From Mesostigma viride (taxonomy: Eukaryota > Streptophyta > Mesostigmatophyceae > Mesostigmatales > Mesostigmataceae), in contig RPFO01000288.1 in the NCBI GenBank assembly GCA_009746045.1, forward strand, positions 785,855 to 849,854: a stretch of 64,000 nt of DNA. The letters are read 5' to 3'. This document shows, piece by piece, positions 31,300-43,574 of this stretch. Position 1 is the stretch's first letter. The number at the start of each line of letters is the position of its first letter. The notes beneath the pieces are model-generated. The model was given only the letters and a program-made list of their open reading frames with translations. It was not told where the DNA came from and did no database searches. The translations under genes were made by a program, and so were the position numbers.

Positions 31300-34200
31300 C
31301 ATACCAGGCATCAAGCCCTAGGTGAACAACTCCATATGTCGGGGGTACAACACAGAAGTCACTCTACATGTGCCATCCAGGCTCAAATCCCCTCAACCAT
31401 CCTCAGAAGCTGGTCACCAAAATCTGGATGTCATCTCAGCTTAGTATAACCAAACTCCCACCAGTGTCCATCCCACTCAACTCAGATCCCAGTCGGATTC
31501 GATGAGTCCACATGAATCCAGGAAGGAGTAAACAGGATCAAGGCACCTAAGCCAAACAAGGTGAGGCCACTCCAGGTTCTGGGACACCGCCCTCCCTCAG
31601 CTAGAGTCCACGGGTGAAAGACAAGCCTGACATTCCCAGGGATAACGGGTCATCCACAGGGATCCATGCCATGAATACTGACAGCTCTCACTGCTTGATC
31701 AGGGCAGGAAGCATAGTGTCATGTAGCAAGGCTAACCCTCTATACAGCCAACCCCCCATAATTAACTGGGCTGCCAGGGTCCAAGGCTCATCAGGTCATA
31801 GCAGGCTGGATGGATGCCAAGAATGCTCAATCCTAACACAGGGCTGGCATGAGCTTCTGCTGCAGCAAGTCCAAGGCCCGCTGACACCCGGCAGTCCCCG
31901 CAAACTTGGAACGAGGAAACGTCAACAGCGCCCCAGGTGGAAGTGCAGTCACCAAGAGACAGGAGCAATCCAGCAGGAAGACGTCGCCAATAGGGTCGCC
32001 TCATGAAGAGCAAGGTTATCTCAGAAGTACGCCCATGATGAAGAGAGGCCGTGGACAGGGTTGTCTCCAGTGGGTACCCGTCAGCAGGTTGGGGAGATGC
32101 AACAAAGCACAGCCAAAATAGCCCACCGATGGCCAGCGAAACCAGGATACCATCTAGTCAGGGATCTATAAGGAGACCCAGAAAAGATGAACTGAAATCC
32201 CAAGGTGTCTCCACGCTATGATCCTCATAGATCTCCTCCCCACCAGAACAAAATTTCCCCCCCTCCAGTCGCACCCACAGGAGTGAGAGTGAGGTAAAGC
32301 CACATCTCCTTAGTAGCTAGTACTCTCAAACCCATAGCCAGTGGCTTTTTATGATCCAAGGCACACTATTTCTCCATAAGATGCCTGGGAAACCATCCAC
32401 AGCCTTGATAGGGATAGCAGAAGATCAGTAATGCCTCACCAGCATTATGAACGGTATGCCTTAACTGGTAAAGCGTAGCACACGCTACCCCCCATGCAAG
32501 GTTTAGACACAGCCCAATCCCCTGCACGCCCTGCTCCCCACACAAATCCCCCTCAGCATAACTGGTAAACTGGAGACTACCAGCATGCCTAGTAATTCCA
32601 CCCGTCTGCTCAGAATAAGCTGTAATAATCCTGGTATCAGTTTCCCAAGATTGACAGCATAACCTAGCAGGAACAAACGCCATGGAATACGCATAAGGAC
32701 AGAGGCCCAGCCAACCAGAAAAGGGTGGGGGAGGCCTGTCTCTCAGCCCACTGACCCACTGGCGGCCTGCAGGGTCTCTCTATAACGGCGTCCTATGCAC
32801 CTCATGACTAAAGATGGGATGGGCACGACACTGAGCAAAGTGTCCAAGACGGAGTTGCATACAGGGCAGCTTGAGAGCAAACTGAAAGCAATCACCAATC
32901 AGGCAACTGATGTGCTCAAGCTTGGCAGGGCCCCCAGCAACAACATCACTCCCCGCAACCATCCAGGTGGCACTACCATGCAAGGTAATGTGGGCATTAG
33001 GATCGAAGGAGCCCAAGACAAGGTTGCACAAGTAGGGCAGCATAAGGGTATGCTGGATGAGGCCAGCAGTCATCAAACAGATACACCCTCAGCTTGGCAG
33101 GGCCCTAGCAAGTAGACTGAACAATGTCCCCCAGTCAAAGCATGGAAGGTAGTATCCATGTTCGTGAACCACGTAGACTGCCAAATGGTATTAATGTCAG
33201 TGTACCACGGATACTGATGCATATGAGGCAGGTTGTAAGGGTGGTAAAGGGCTGAATGGGTCCCTCAACAAACCCACACCTCTAAGCTCTCATGTGAGCC
33301 TCCCGCCCAGCACCCAATAGTCCAACTCCTCAATTAAGTGTCAACGGAGTGGGCACCATTGTCCTCACTGTCATGCCAAAGATTCCAGCCGGCCCCACAG
33401 TTGTAGCTCCGTTGATCCCGCCCATCATCCAACCCACAAGGACATCCTACCCATGCAAACATGATGCCAGACCCCCCGTGCAAGCAGTCCTATTCATACA
33501 ACCATCATGCTGGGCAAGCAATCAGCTCAAGGGCGGATGGTGTACTATCAAGACAACAAGCCATCCTGGCACCATGCAAGCAAGGATAAGTCCATAGCAG
33601 GGCAAAGCAAGGGTAGGAGGTTACTCATCTGCACACGGCTGGCTTGATGTCCACCAGCAGGCAGTACCCAACACAGCGTCAGGAGCAGGCACCAGCATTA
33701 CAGATACGCGTCACTTGGGCGTCCCCAAGTCACCAGAGTCCCAGCGGCCACCATGCAGTGCTTGATGAAGTCGCCACCATTGAGTGCTTGCAGTCACCAC
33801 CAACAGCACTAGTCCACCACCAGGATACTCTCCAACGTCGCCTCCATGCACCATGTCCGCCATCGACAAGTTACCACTCCCCCCCACTGGCTTCAAGCCC
33901 TCAATAGGCTACTGCCACCACGCCCAATCAGCGTTGGACCACCCCCACATGTGGGTATCCAACGCAGCTGTTGCCTGAATGGACAACCAAGACTAGCTGC
34001 TTGCGCCGGTCCCGCTATGGGGAAGTGACTAAGCTGCTTTAAGGAGGCCTGGAACTGACACCAATGAGCCTGGCTCCAGAAGCTGCTTGGAAGAATGACC
34101 ACATGCTGTCAACTTCCCGGACTGAACGTCAATCAGCTGCAAGAAGGAGCCAGCAACCTTCACTATGGCACTCAGAAAAACTGCCTAGTAGGCAAACCAC

Positions 34201-34704
34201 AGACTGCCAACCTGTCAAGACAGCTGACTCTAACATGGCTACTACCAAGTGCCAGGTAGCCAGAACTCCTAAGCCTAAGGAGTGACAAGGGCCTGAGGTG
34301 GTCCAACAGCCAGCCCAACTGCCCAAAAGTCAAGAGAATGGGCCTAAAAGCGCCTTGACCAGTGTCAAAAATTCTGATCTGAGAACTATATCATATATAT
34401 TCACAGATAAGAACTATGACAGCAGCCCTGGTGTCCATACTTGCTGTCCTAGTGTAACTCCTAGGCCCAACAGGGACCATCTGCCAACAAGCAGTGGTAA
34501 CCATCATGTCCTCGGAGAAGTAAATGCGTGGTCACAATGGTCTGGCGCAGGTAAGGGCCCCAACTGGCAAGTGACACACACCCCACTTGTAAGGGGACTT
34601 TGTCAAACAAGTGGTCCACCCCCTCTGGTAACATGTGTCAAAGGACACCGTCTGGCAAGTGGGCAACCCATGCAAGAGACCCCTGGCAACTCATGGGTGC
34701 CCGT
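31300..34704. other. L1 interior without recognisable gene
   Basis: Only short frames are seen on either strand, none with a familiar domain. The base composition is C/A-rich on the plus strand with frequent CATGCAAG, CCACCATG and AGTCACCA words. I see no RT, integrase, protease or Gag motif. Confidence 0.5.
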
Positions 34705-35450
34705 GTGATACCCTCCAGGGGACAACCTACTGCAGGTATCCCGATGTCCCCTGATGTGGTGGCATCTACCATGCCATATGCCTCCATGATAGCATCTGGC
34801 AACCCTTTGGCAGACCTGGGATATCCAACTCATGTGATACCCTTTAGGGGACAACCCACTGCAGGTATCCCGATGTCCCCTGATGTGGTGGCATCTACCA
34901 TGCCATATGCCTCCATGATAGCATCTGGCAACCCTTTGGCAGACCTGGGATATCCAACTCATGTGATACCCTTTAGGGGACAACCCACTGCAGGTATCCC
35001 GATGTCCCCTGATGTGGTGGCATCTACCATGCCATGTGCCTCCATGATAGCATCTGGCAACCCCTTTGGCAGACCTGGGATATCCTCTGCAGGTATCCCG
35101 ATGTCCCCTGATGTGGTGGCATCTACCATGCCATATGCCTCCATGATAGCATCTGGCAACCCTTTGGCAGACCTGGGATATCCAACTCATGTGATACCCT
35201 TTAGGGGACAACCTACTGCAGGTATCCCGATGTCCCCTGATGTGGTGGCATCTACCATGCCATATGCCTCCATGATAGCATCTGGCAACCCTTTGGCAGA
35301 CCTGGGATATCCAACTCATGTGATACCCTTTAGGGGACAACCCACTGCAGGTATCCCGATGTCCCCTGATGTGGTGGCATCTACCATGCCATGTGCCTCC
35401 ATGATAGCATCTGGCAACCCCTTTGGCAGACCTGGGATATCCACTCCCCC
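34705..35450. repeat. Tandem array, 129-bp unit, six copies
   Basis: Units start with GTGATACCCTTTAGGGGACA and repeat at 34705, 34834 and 34963. The fourth junction is 30 bp shorter, and 129-bp spacing then resumes. 129 is 43 codons, so both strands stay open (about 290 residues plus strand, 329 minus strand). Neither product resembles a known protein. Confidence 0.9.
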
Positions 35451-35459
35451 GCAGAAATT

Positions 35460-36785
35460 TTCTCAGGGTAACTAGACACAGCTGTCCAAGTATGATAGTG
35501 GAAACCCCGTACATGCTGTTGTTCTGCCCTGGCATGTGTGATGCCGTCTGGAAATTACATTGCAGACAGCCAGGATGTCCACTCCCCCGCAAAAAATTGC
35601 TCAGGGTAACCAGACGTAGCTGCCACCAATTCTATCAATTCTGGACCACTCTGGACAACTCCTAGGGAGCTCGCCCTCTCCATAGTACCATGTTGATAGT
35701 GGGAACAACTCAGATGCCGTTGTTCTCCTCCCCACCGAAACCAAACCACCATCCACGTGGGAGGAACCAAAGCTCCACCTAGAACGCCTCCACTGTCATG
35801 TTGCTCAACAAGAAAAGGAAGAGTTTCCCCCACAACTGAAACAAATGTTTGGCGACGCGTGAATTAAGAACGTGCCACAGTCCTTAAACAGCAAGGGTAG
35901 GCTGCCCATGCAAAAAGAAAGGCATCCATGAATCCCTACTGTCCGCTCATCCGGAGCCACCCTCAAAAGACACGAGGTGTAACCTGAGCCACACCGTAAC
36001 AATGTCGTCAAAGAAAAGCAGCACCGGGAAAAAAAACAACCTGAGACAGCGACGTAGTCAGGCGGTCGCGGTGGTGGTCGTGCGTGCAGCCGCAACCCGG
36101 AAGCCGGGCGATAGGTGCCGTCGGCAGCAACAGTGCGTCGGCTCAGCCATAACCCGTAGCGCCATGTCAGCCTGGCCGAAAACAGAGCCGGCAGGAAAAA
36201 AAAAACAGCTCCTAGCAGGATTCTGGAGCCGGACCTGCTGAGCTACTGGACCAACACTCCGCATTGTTCTGCTCGAAACGTAGCAACACTTGCGTAATGC
36301 TAATATATAAAGATGTTTGGAGCTAGGCGGAGACTGCGGCGTCAGCAGCCACGACAGACAGGGCGGTGGTCGGACTTCAGCACGATGCGGCCAGCCAGCC
36401 GAAAGCCCGTAAGTAAGGCCGCTTGTCTATGAAATATTGCACGAATCCAAATAGTTGACGTCTGGGAGTAGATGAAAAAACCCTTTCATCACCGGTAGTC
36501 GCTGCGGAGCTGCTAAAGATGTGGTAGCATCTTCAACTCTCTTACTTGATTCCGGTGGTTGTGTCTCCGGGTTACTCATCACTCCATGGGTCGCGCATGC
36601 CGGACTGGGGAGACGTTAGAGACTTGTGAGCTCAAAGCAGCTCTCAGAGCAAGACTGTCACATAAGGATGAGTCACACTCTAAAAACTGTCCGAACACAC
36701 AGCATAACGTACCCTCTCTGGGTCGGCATGAATTCCATTGTTAACCGTGAACTAATACTATCAAGACCACCAACACCTAGGTAGA
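35460..36785. other. L1 5' interior and leader, no gene recognised
   Basis: Two near-repeats of CACTCCCCCGCA are followed by TCAGGGTAAC... words near 35450 and 35590. The last about 200 bp before the primer site resemble the L2 leader (AGAGCAAGACTGTCACATAAGG against AGAGCAAGACAGTCACATCAGG), supporting common descent of L1 and L2. Confidence 0.45.
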
Positions 36786-36800
36786 AACCTCCGATACCAA
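36786..36800 (-). other. L1 primer-binding site
   Basis: The minus strand reads TTGGTATCGGAGG right after the 5' LTR. TGGTATC-GAG resembles the complement of plant-type initiator tRNA-Met 3' ends. L2 has the same site. Confidence 0.6.
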
Positions 36801-37982
36801 TGTAACGACTAAAAATTTTGTGTTTGCAACAGCCTCAGTTTCAACATTGATGTGAAAAGATCTTTATACCTGGGTTGGAGTCGCGACAGATAACTTCACG
36901 TCCAGAGAAGCAATGAAGATGGATCTTCAACAGTTAAGGGAATGAGTCCCCACCCTTGTTAGACACAACAGACAAGTTATATCCAAGTCGACTATCTGTT
37001 GAAGTTATAGTTGACTTTTAGCGAGGGTTGTTTGATTGATGAAACAAGGAAACCCTTGAATTACACCATAGCTTTAGCTTTCTTACACGCACACATGCAC
37101 GACCTCCACAAACAGGATAAAAGTCATCGTGCATGCAGAGTCGGCGCAATCCTAACCCGAAAGGACCAATCAAATGTGCACTACAATACGGTTCGTAGGA
37201 GACGCGAAATGAGTGAGAATGTTACCCGAGCGGTAACGAGGATTCGCACCGTTGATTTTAACATATGTTTCTTTTTTTGCGCCATTGGGCGAGCATCGAC
37301 TGGAGCCTGAACCTAGCGGGGGGAATCGTGCGGGGGAATCTTGTGGGGGAATCTTGCGGGGAAAAATTCCGAACGTGAATTTAGCGAAGTCCTACTACAT
37401 TTTTCTTGGTACACGGTACTACAGTTTCGTCACTGAAAATTTTCTGTAGTTGCGTTGGTGTTTCGTACGTTCCGCTGAAATTTTCGTGTTCAGTTCCCAG
37501 ATCACAATTTGATCCGGGCGCAAAACGATTGGCTGTACGGTACGAACCAAAAACGAAATTTTAGTATCTAAGTTCCGCAGCGCTTGCTGAATTTGCCCCG
37601 GAAGCCCGGGGGCACTTTCCCCGCTGAAAAAGGTGTCCGCGGAAGCGTATTGTAGTGGTGAGGATCACTCAAGGTAAGATCCTGCCCTCAGAATCCACAA
37701 CACAACACAAGGCCAGCACTACAGAATCTCCGTGACCTGGAACCAGATCCCCCAGGTACACCAGTCTTAAAGAGAATCTATGACTGGCTGAACTAAACCA
37801 TGCAAAGTACCCCACGTGGATCAGGCCACGACCAATGAGGGTAGAACAATAATTCGACAGATCTCAGCAGGCCCAATATCAATCCTACGTCGAAGCCTCC
37901 TAACTTTCCAAATAATTGTTCCCAAGAACTCATAATAAGATCAACAGTAGGAAAACTTTGGATGTAACATTTGGTTGTTACA
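36801..37982 (-). repeat. L1 5' LTR with nested MITE
   Basis: Begins TGTAACGACTAAAAATTTTG and ends GTTACA. It is about 700 bp without the MITE and nearly identical to the 3' LTR. The shared G-box/CCAAT block is at 37810-37842. Confidence 0.9.
37179..37657. mobile_element. CACTA-like MITE, 479 bp
   Basis: Terminal inverted repeats are CACTACAATACG at the left and its complement CGTATTGTAGTG at the right, with partial pairing for a few more bases. The 3-bp target duplication GTG is at 37176-37178 and 37658-37660. The L1 3' LTR shows the empty site. CACTA ends plus 3-bp duplications are the signature of the CMC (En/Spm) superfamily. There is no coding capacity, so it is a non-autonomous DNA element. 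Confidence 0.85.
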
Positions 37983-39073
37983 CTATATAGCTAGCTAGCT
38001 GGCTAGAGCTGTGTTATTAATGCATTGTACTATAGGCATGTGCCCCCAAGTATGCCTTCCTGCATTGTAAATATGATGCATAATGTAATGATGTGTTGTT
38101 TGGAACCTTCTGTACACCAAGGTGGAATGATTGCCATGAAACCCTTGTAAGAACAATAGAAAGCTGCTTTTTCTGTGGTATTTATGCTAGCATCTGTCAC
38201 CAATATGTCATCCAACCAGCCTGAAGCTTTGTGGGCAGGCTGCATGGGATGTGTTTCGAACATGTGCCAAGTTCCAGGTCCAACTGAGTTCATTTGATGT
38301 CATTATATATGCACATGTGTGATGAAACCCTTGGAAAACACTGAAAAACTGCATTTTGGGGGTATTTATGCTAGCATTTGTCACCAATTTGTCATCCAAC
38401 CAGCCTGAAACTTTGTGGGCATGCTGCATGGGATGTGTTTCGAACATGTGCCAAGTTCCAGGCCCAACTGAGTTCATTTGGTGTCATTATGTATGCATAT
38501 GTGTGATAAAACCCTTAAAAAACCATGAAAAACTGCATTTTTGTGGTAGTTATGCTAGCATTTGTCACCAATTTGTCATCCAACCAGCCTGAAACTTTGT
38601 GGGCATGCTGCATGGGATGTATTTAGAACATGTGCCAAGTTCCAGGCCCAACTGAGTTCATTTGGTGTCATTATGTATGCATATGTGTGATAAAACCCTT
38701 AAAAAACCATGAAAAACTGCATTTTTGGGTATTTATGCTAGCATTTGTCACCAATTTGTCATCCAACCAGCCTGAAACTTTGTGGGCATGCTGCATGGGA
38801 TGTGTTTAGAACATGTGCAAAGTTCCAGGCCCAACTGAGTTCATTTGATGTCATTATATATGCATACATGCCAGAAAGTGCTGAAAATACGGTATTTTTT
38901 GCTAGCAAATGTCACCATGTTACCATGGTGCCGACTCCCAAAAAATTTTTTGACCACATGGCATCATAAGATATCTGATTAGGTACCTTGGTGCCAAATT
39001 TGAGGCCAAACTGACTATTAGCCTATCTTGAAATAATTACCAGGGAACCAAAACGCGTTTTTGGATTGATGTG
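37983..39073. repeat. Tandem array, about 184-bp unit, with flanks
   Basis: The word ATGCTAGCAT marks units at 38186, 38370, 38554 and 38737, with a partial unit at 38901 (spacings 184, 184, 183, 164). Each unit includes CATCCAACCAGCCTGAAACT and CCAAGTTCCAGGCCCAACTG. The array is preceded by a TAGCTAGCTAGCTGGCTAG palindrome next to the L1 target duplication. No gene is seen. Confidence 0.88.
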
Positions 39074-39992
39074 TACCAGCACAGGCACACCTCGGCTGGT
39101 TATATGCCAGCACTGTTTCTCAGACATGGGCCGGCGGCGGCCCAGGTCCTTCTAATTCGGGTCGAAACACAATTCCGTGACCCATACAATATTCGTACAC
39201 CATGCGAAGTGGCAGTGTACTTGCCCACTGTGGCGGATGCAAGTCCGGTACACCTGGTTTTGGCGCCAAAAGCAGACCCTTGGCCAGTTGTACTACAAGG
39301 AACCCATCCCTACTAATTCTTTTGACATTGTACTACGTTTCGTCTTGGTCTACTACACCCCAGTAGGTCCGTTCACCTCCTGAGCGTCCAGTGCTACGCC
39401 GAAGCATGTCAGCACTGGTTTGAACTAGAATGAACTAGTTTGAAGTAGTTTGAAGTAGACTGTACTACCCTGTAGGCCAAGTGAAGTACTTGGAACTACG
39501 TCCAAGTACTTAGAACCAGTTTACAAGTTACTTGTACGGACTTTCATCCTTTTAGAGGGCAGATCTCGTACCACCACACTGGCACCCCTTATTAAATTCC
39601 AGGGCCCTTATACATTGTGACTACTGCCCCTTATAAAAGACCAGGGCCTATTATAAAATATTAAATGCTCTATTTATTTTTTATATGTGCTGTCACCCAG
39701 CGGCGTCCCTCGCCTCCTTCGCTCCCTCCGCCCCGACAAATCAGGGAATCAAGATCGAGGGAGATCAACCATCCCTATGCATGTCTCAACTCGTTCACTC
39801 CATCACTGAGGGCTCCAGACATTATTTTTTACAAAATACGTTTACGCACAAGAGACTCTTGGACCAAAGTCGCATAATGGGTGAATAAAGCATCTGCAGG
39901 CCCCCCCAGCCAGCTGATGCTGCCATCTCACTTCCCGCTTCCCCCAGCCTGGCCATTCTGGCCGTGGAGGACCCGTCACCCATAGTGAAGGC

Positions 39993-40075
39993 CTAGCATG
40001 CCTGCTAGAGTGCCCCTCACTTGCTGGTCGCGGGGAAACCTGTCACCAACCCTGGGGCCCCAGCTTGTCTGCTGG
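39993..40075 (-). promoter_or_regulatory. Two conserved 3' stem-loops, beta copy 2
   Basis: 39993-40008 pairs as CTAGCA-GGCA-TGCTAG and 40060-40075 as CCAGC-AGACAA-GCTGG in element sense. Compared with alpha, two stem positions have changed together. Confidence 0.72.
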
Positions 40076-40109
40076 AGTGCGCCCCACTAGCCAAGTCTCA
40101 AACAATGCC

Positions 40110-41465
40110 TTGATCCCCCTTGGATAGGAGAGAACAGCGTCCAACCGAACGTACGGTCAATCAATCCCCCACACCTTTCCCCCCTGAGTCCTCGTCCAGC
40201 GAAATAGCTGGCACGTCTGCCAACTTCCACCCTACACCATCCTCCTCGCGCTCCTCATGCCATAACTGTCACGATCCAGTGCTATGGCCCAGCGACTCGC
40301 CAAAAGTCACATGCCACAAGCTGCCGCTACGGTCACAGCCCTCTGTTTGCACGGCGTAACCCGGGGTGCAAGCATCCCCAGGTACTCGCCCTAGAGGGCT
40401 GCCGGCGGCATACATAGCAAGGTGTAATCTCCATTCCATTCTCAGGACAGCTAGCCGGTCACTTAGGCTATCTTGAGCAAGCGCCCCTGCTCTTAGCCCT
40501 CACAACCGTCAAAACCAGCCGGTCTCACCAGGCTCCCCCCATTGGCTGCCCACCTCTTGGATGCCATTACAGATGTCATCCCAAAGCTCTCAGGGTACTA
40601 GCCTGGCAGCGCCCAAAAGTCTTTTTACGCAGGCCGCTCACTTTGCCTCCCCCCAGTTCCAAAACACCACAGCCCTTAGCTCCCCAAAGCCGTCAAGAAA
40701 GGCACCTCCCCCAACCGGCCACCACTGGCCCAAGGCCGCCGAGCCGCCCTACCACCACGTAAGCCCTCGAGAAATAAAATCCAGGGAGCCACACCCAGCG
40801 CTCCTCCAGCCACCGGTTTTCCCCATAAATTTCGGCTCCACATATTCTTTTTCACGTTACCATCACGTAGTGGACCAGCCGACCCGCTCCTTCAAAGCCA
40901 TCGGGCTGTGACGCGGTATGCCCTGCCCGCAAAGCCCCGAGAGCCAAAGATAGCTAATGATGCCGCATTCAGATCTTGGGCAGCCGGCTTTGCAGCCTAC
41001 TATATTTTTTACACTGCTCGTCGTTGAGGGTCATCGTGCAAGTCAAACGTAAAACAGCTCGAACAAGCACGCCCAGGGCCGAAATAGAATTTTCGTTCCC
41101 TTACCGCACTTTCCGGCCTTGCGACTCAATTTCGGGTCAAAATTTCTATGCCCACCCCTCAAACGACGGGACAGCAGCCGGCCACCTTTGCTCGTCGTTT
41201 AGGACCATCGAAACAGGTCCAAGCAATCTTTATTCGCCTCGTCCCAGGTCAGTTAAGGCCGAAAAAGATTGCCGGCACCCTACCGCAGATTTCGGCACTA
41301 AATCCGCAATTTCTGCCCCAATTTTCAACGACTGGCCCTCAAACGACCCCTTGGACGCCGACCACCGTCGCGCGCCTCTAAATAAAATTCATTCCCAGCC
41401 CCCCCGGACTCGGGGAGGCCTTTTGCATTCGTTTAAATTGTTGCCAGCCACCATGGCTGGCCGTC
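40110..41465 (-). other. Interior of beta copy 2, non-coding
   Basis: The proximal 0.9 kb matches beta copy 1 (58979-59915). The stretch 41020-41465 is replaced in copy 1 by a B-repeat fragment and a poly(A) run. Short antisense frames exist, but the matching frame in copy 1 does not stay in phase, so no gene is called. Confidence 0.65.
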
Positions 41466-42184
41466 ACCACTAATAAAAACGATTACCAGCTCAGGCACAC
41501 CTCGGCTGGTTATATGCCAGCACTTTTTCTCAGACTTGGGCCGGCGGCGGCCCAGGTCCTTCTATTCTAATTCGGGTCGAAACACAATTCCGTGACCCAT
41601 ACAATATTCGTACACCATGCGAAGTGGCAGCGTACTTGCCCACTGTGGCGGATGCAAGTCCGGTACACCTGGTTTTGGCGCCAAAAGCACCCTTGGCCAG
41701 TTGTACTACAAGGAACCCATCCCTACTAATTCTTTTGACATTGTACTACGTTTCGTCTTGGTCTACTACACCCCAGTAGGTCCGTTCACCTCCTGAGCGT
41801 CCAGTGCTACGCCGAAGCACGTCAGCACTGGTTTGAACTAGAATGAACTAGTTTGAAGTAGATTGAAGTAGACTGTACTACCCTGTAGGCCAAGTGAAGT
41901 ACTTGGAACTACGTCCAAGTACTTAGAACTAGTTTACAAGTTACTTGTACGGACTTTCACCCTATTAGCGGGCAGATCTCGTACCACCACACTGGCACCC
42001 CTTCTTAAATTCCAGGGCCCTTATACATTGTGACTACTGCCCCTTATAAAAGACCAGGGCCTATTATAAAATATTAAATGCTCTATTTATTTTTTATATG
42101 TGCTGTCACCCAGCGGCGTCCCTCGCCTCCTTCGCTCCCTCCGCCCCGACAAATCAGGGAATCCAGATCGAGGGAGATCAACCA

Positions 42185-43574
42185 CCCGCGGGCGGAGTGG
42201 CGGGCAGCGTGCCGCTGATGGACTGCCTCCCCCCCCAGTGGAGGGAGGTATATGGCAACATAAAAAATATTTTGAGGGAGGAGGAGGTAGTGCAGCCAGG
42301 GCGTCGACGGCGAGTGACGCATGGCTGTGCGAGCGACACAGAGCACGCGCGCCTGAGCGTGTGGCTTGCGGAGACCGGGATGACAGAGTACAGCGAGGAG
42401 GAGCCCCCGGTCACCAACGGCCTGTTCGGCGTGCCCAAGCGCGATCCAGGGGTGGTGGACCCGTCAGCCCAGTGCCAGCGACTCATCTGCAACATGGTGC
42501 AGAGCAACGACAAGTTCCTCACCCCTGGCGGCTGTTACCTGCCAGATGTGGGGGCGGTGGCCGAGATGGCAGGGGGCGCGCCCAGCTACTCGAGCAAAAC
42601 GGACCTGGAGACGTACTACTACCGCTTCTCCGTGCCAACGGAGTGGCGGGAGTGGTTCGCGCTGCCCCCAGTCTGGTCGGACGAGGTCGGCCAGCCCGGG
42701 GAGCGCCGCCGGCTCTATCCCAGGTTCTGTGTTCTGGTGATGGGGTGGTCTCACTCGGTCCTGCTGGCGCAGGTGGCGCGCATGCAGACCCTGTTCGGGC
42801 CGGGGAAGCTGAACCCCGGGCTGAGTGTGAGCGTCCCGATGCATCAGCTCGGGGTGCGCACAGTGCGTGAGGGAGGATGGGAGTGGATGGAGTTGGTGGG
42901 GGCCGCCGAGCTTGACTGGCAGCTGCTGCCCGAGGACCCTCCTCGGCCGGCGCAGTTGGTCATGATCGACGATCTGGGCACCACACACGCGCGCAGCGCA
43001 GCGGAGACGAACGCGCTGCTGGACCGCGCATGCACCGAGTGCTACGCGCCAGCTGGCCTGGTGGTGAATGAGAAAAAGGTCGAGCGGGCGCGGGAGGGTC
43101 AAGCTGTTGAGATCCTGGGCATCGAGTTTCACCAAGATGGGAGCTTGTGGCCGTGGGCGAAGCGACTGGCCCTCCTGGTCCACGACACCGAGGCGGTGCT
43201 GGCCCGGGGACGTGCAAGCTACCATGAGTTGGCCTCCCTACTGGGACGCTGGGTATGGGTCCAGCTGCTGCGCAGGAGTCAGACTGCTAAGCACCTGGTT
43301 CCACGCCTACAGGATGCTCCACCAAGTGCTGGCCCTCCGCAAGGGAGGACGCTTCCAACTCTGGGCAAGTGTGCGCCGGGAGCTCTGGGCGGCTGTCTGC
43401 CTGGCTCCCCTGGTGCATGCGCAGCGCAACCAGCCACTAGACACCACCGTCGTGGCCAGTGACGCGTCGAGCCGGGGCTCCGGTGTGGTGTACGCCCGTC
43501 TGGCAGAGGCAGACGTGAAGGCTTTGTCCAACTGCCGCGAAATGAAGGGGTGGAAGACTCTGTGTGTCGGGTCG
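42185..43574 (+). mobile_element. Gamma RT/RNase H fragment (42-44 kb), first part
   Basis: Encodes PAGGVAGSVPLMDCLPPQW, YGNIKNILREE, the RT core KTDLETYYYRF near 42600 and MIDDL near 42967, then LLGRWVWVQLL and the start of RNase H. It is near-identical to gamma copy 1. It begins at the beta copy 2 end and is interrupted at 43575 by a solo alpha A repeat. Fossil; about one or two breaks in addition. Confidence 0.85.

Larger units (their letters stand above)
23351..37982 (-). mobile_element. Gypsy-related LTR element L1, without recognisable gag-pol
   Basis: Near-identical LTRs lie at the two ends: 3' LTR 23351-23550 plus 29736-30225 (split by alpha copy 3) and 5' LTR 36801-37982 (split by a CACTA-like MITE). 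Without inserts each is about 700 bp and begins TGTAACGACTAAAAATTTTG and ends GTTACA. The 5-bp target duplication CTATA is present at 23346-23350 and 37983-37987. A primer site and polypurine tract place the sense on the minus strand. The 6.5-kb interior shows no RT, integrase or protease, only a remnant of the 3' ORF also found in L2. It resembles a large non-autonomous derivative moved by related elements. Few LTR differences mean recent movement. Confidence 0.85.
39074..42184 (-). mobile_element. Beta YR-type element copy 2, non-coding
   Basis: In element order: A1 (42184 down to 41474), a 1.5-kb interior, two stem-loops, B1 (39936-39772) and A2 (39771-39074). The last bases of A2 and B2 are not present. 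No RT, Gag or recombinase frame exists in the interior. The ends, A/B arrangement and hairpins match beta copy 1 and the coding families, so this is a non-autonomous relative. Its A1 end abuts the gamma RT fragment at 42185. Confidence 0.85.

Noticed and set aside
34600-35475. Plus-strand 291-residue frame as a gene
   Set aside because: It exists because the 129-bp unit is a multiple of three. The opposite strand is equally open, no domain is seen, and it is antisense to L1.
34705-38920. Regular repeats as CRISPR arrays
   Set aside because: Units are 129 and 184 bp in direct tandem without spacers, in a eukaryotic retroelement context.
40120-40359. 79-residue frame antisense to beta, with a 78-residue match at 59637-59873, as a conserved small protein
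   Set aside because: The similarity follows from the shared element. The two frames fall out of phase in the middle, so there is no sign of protein-level constraint.
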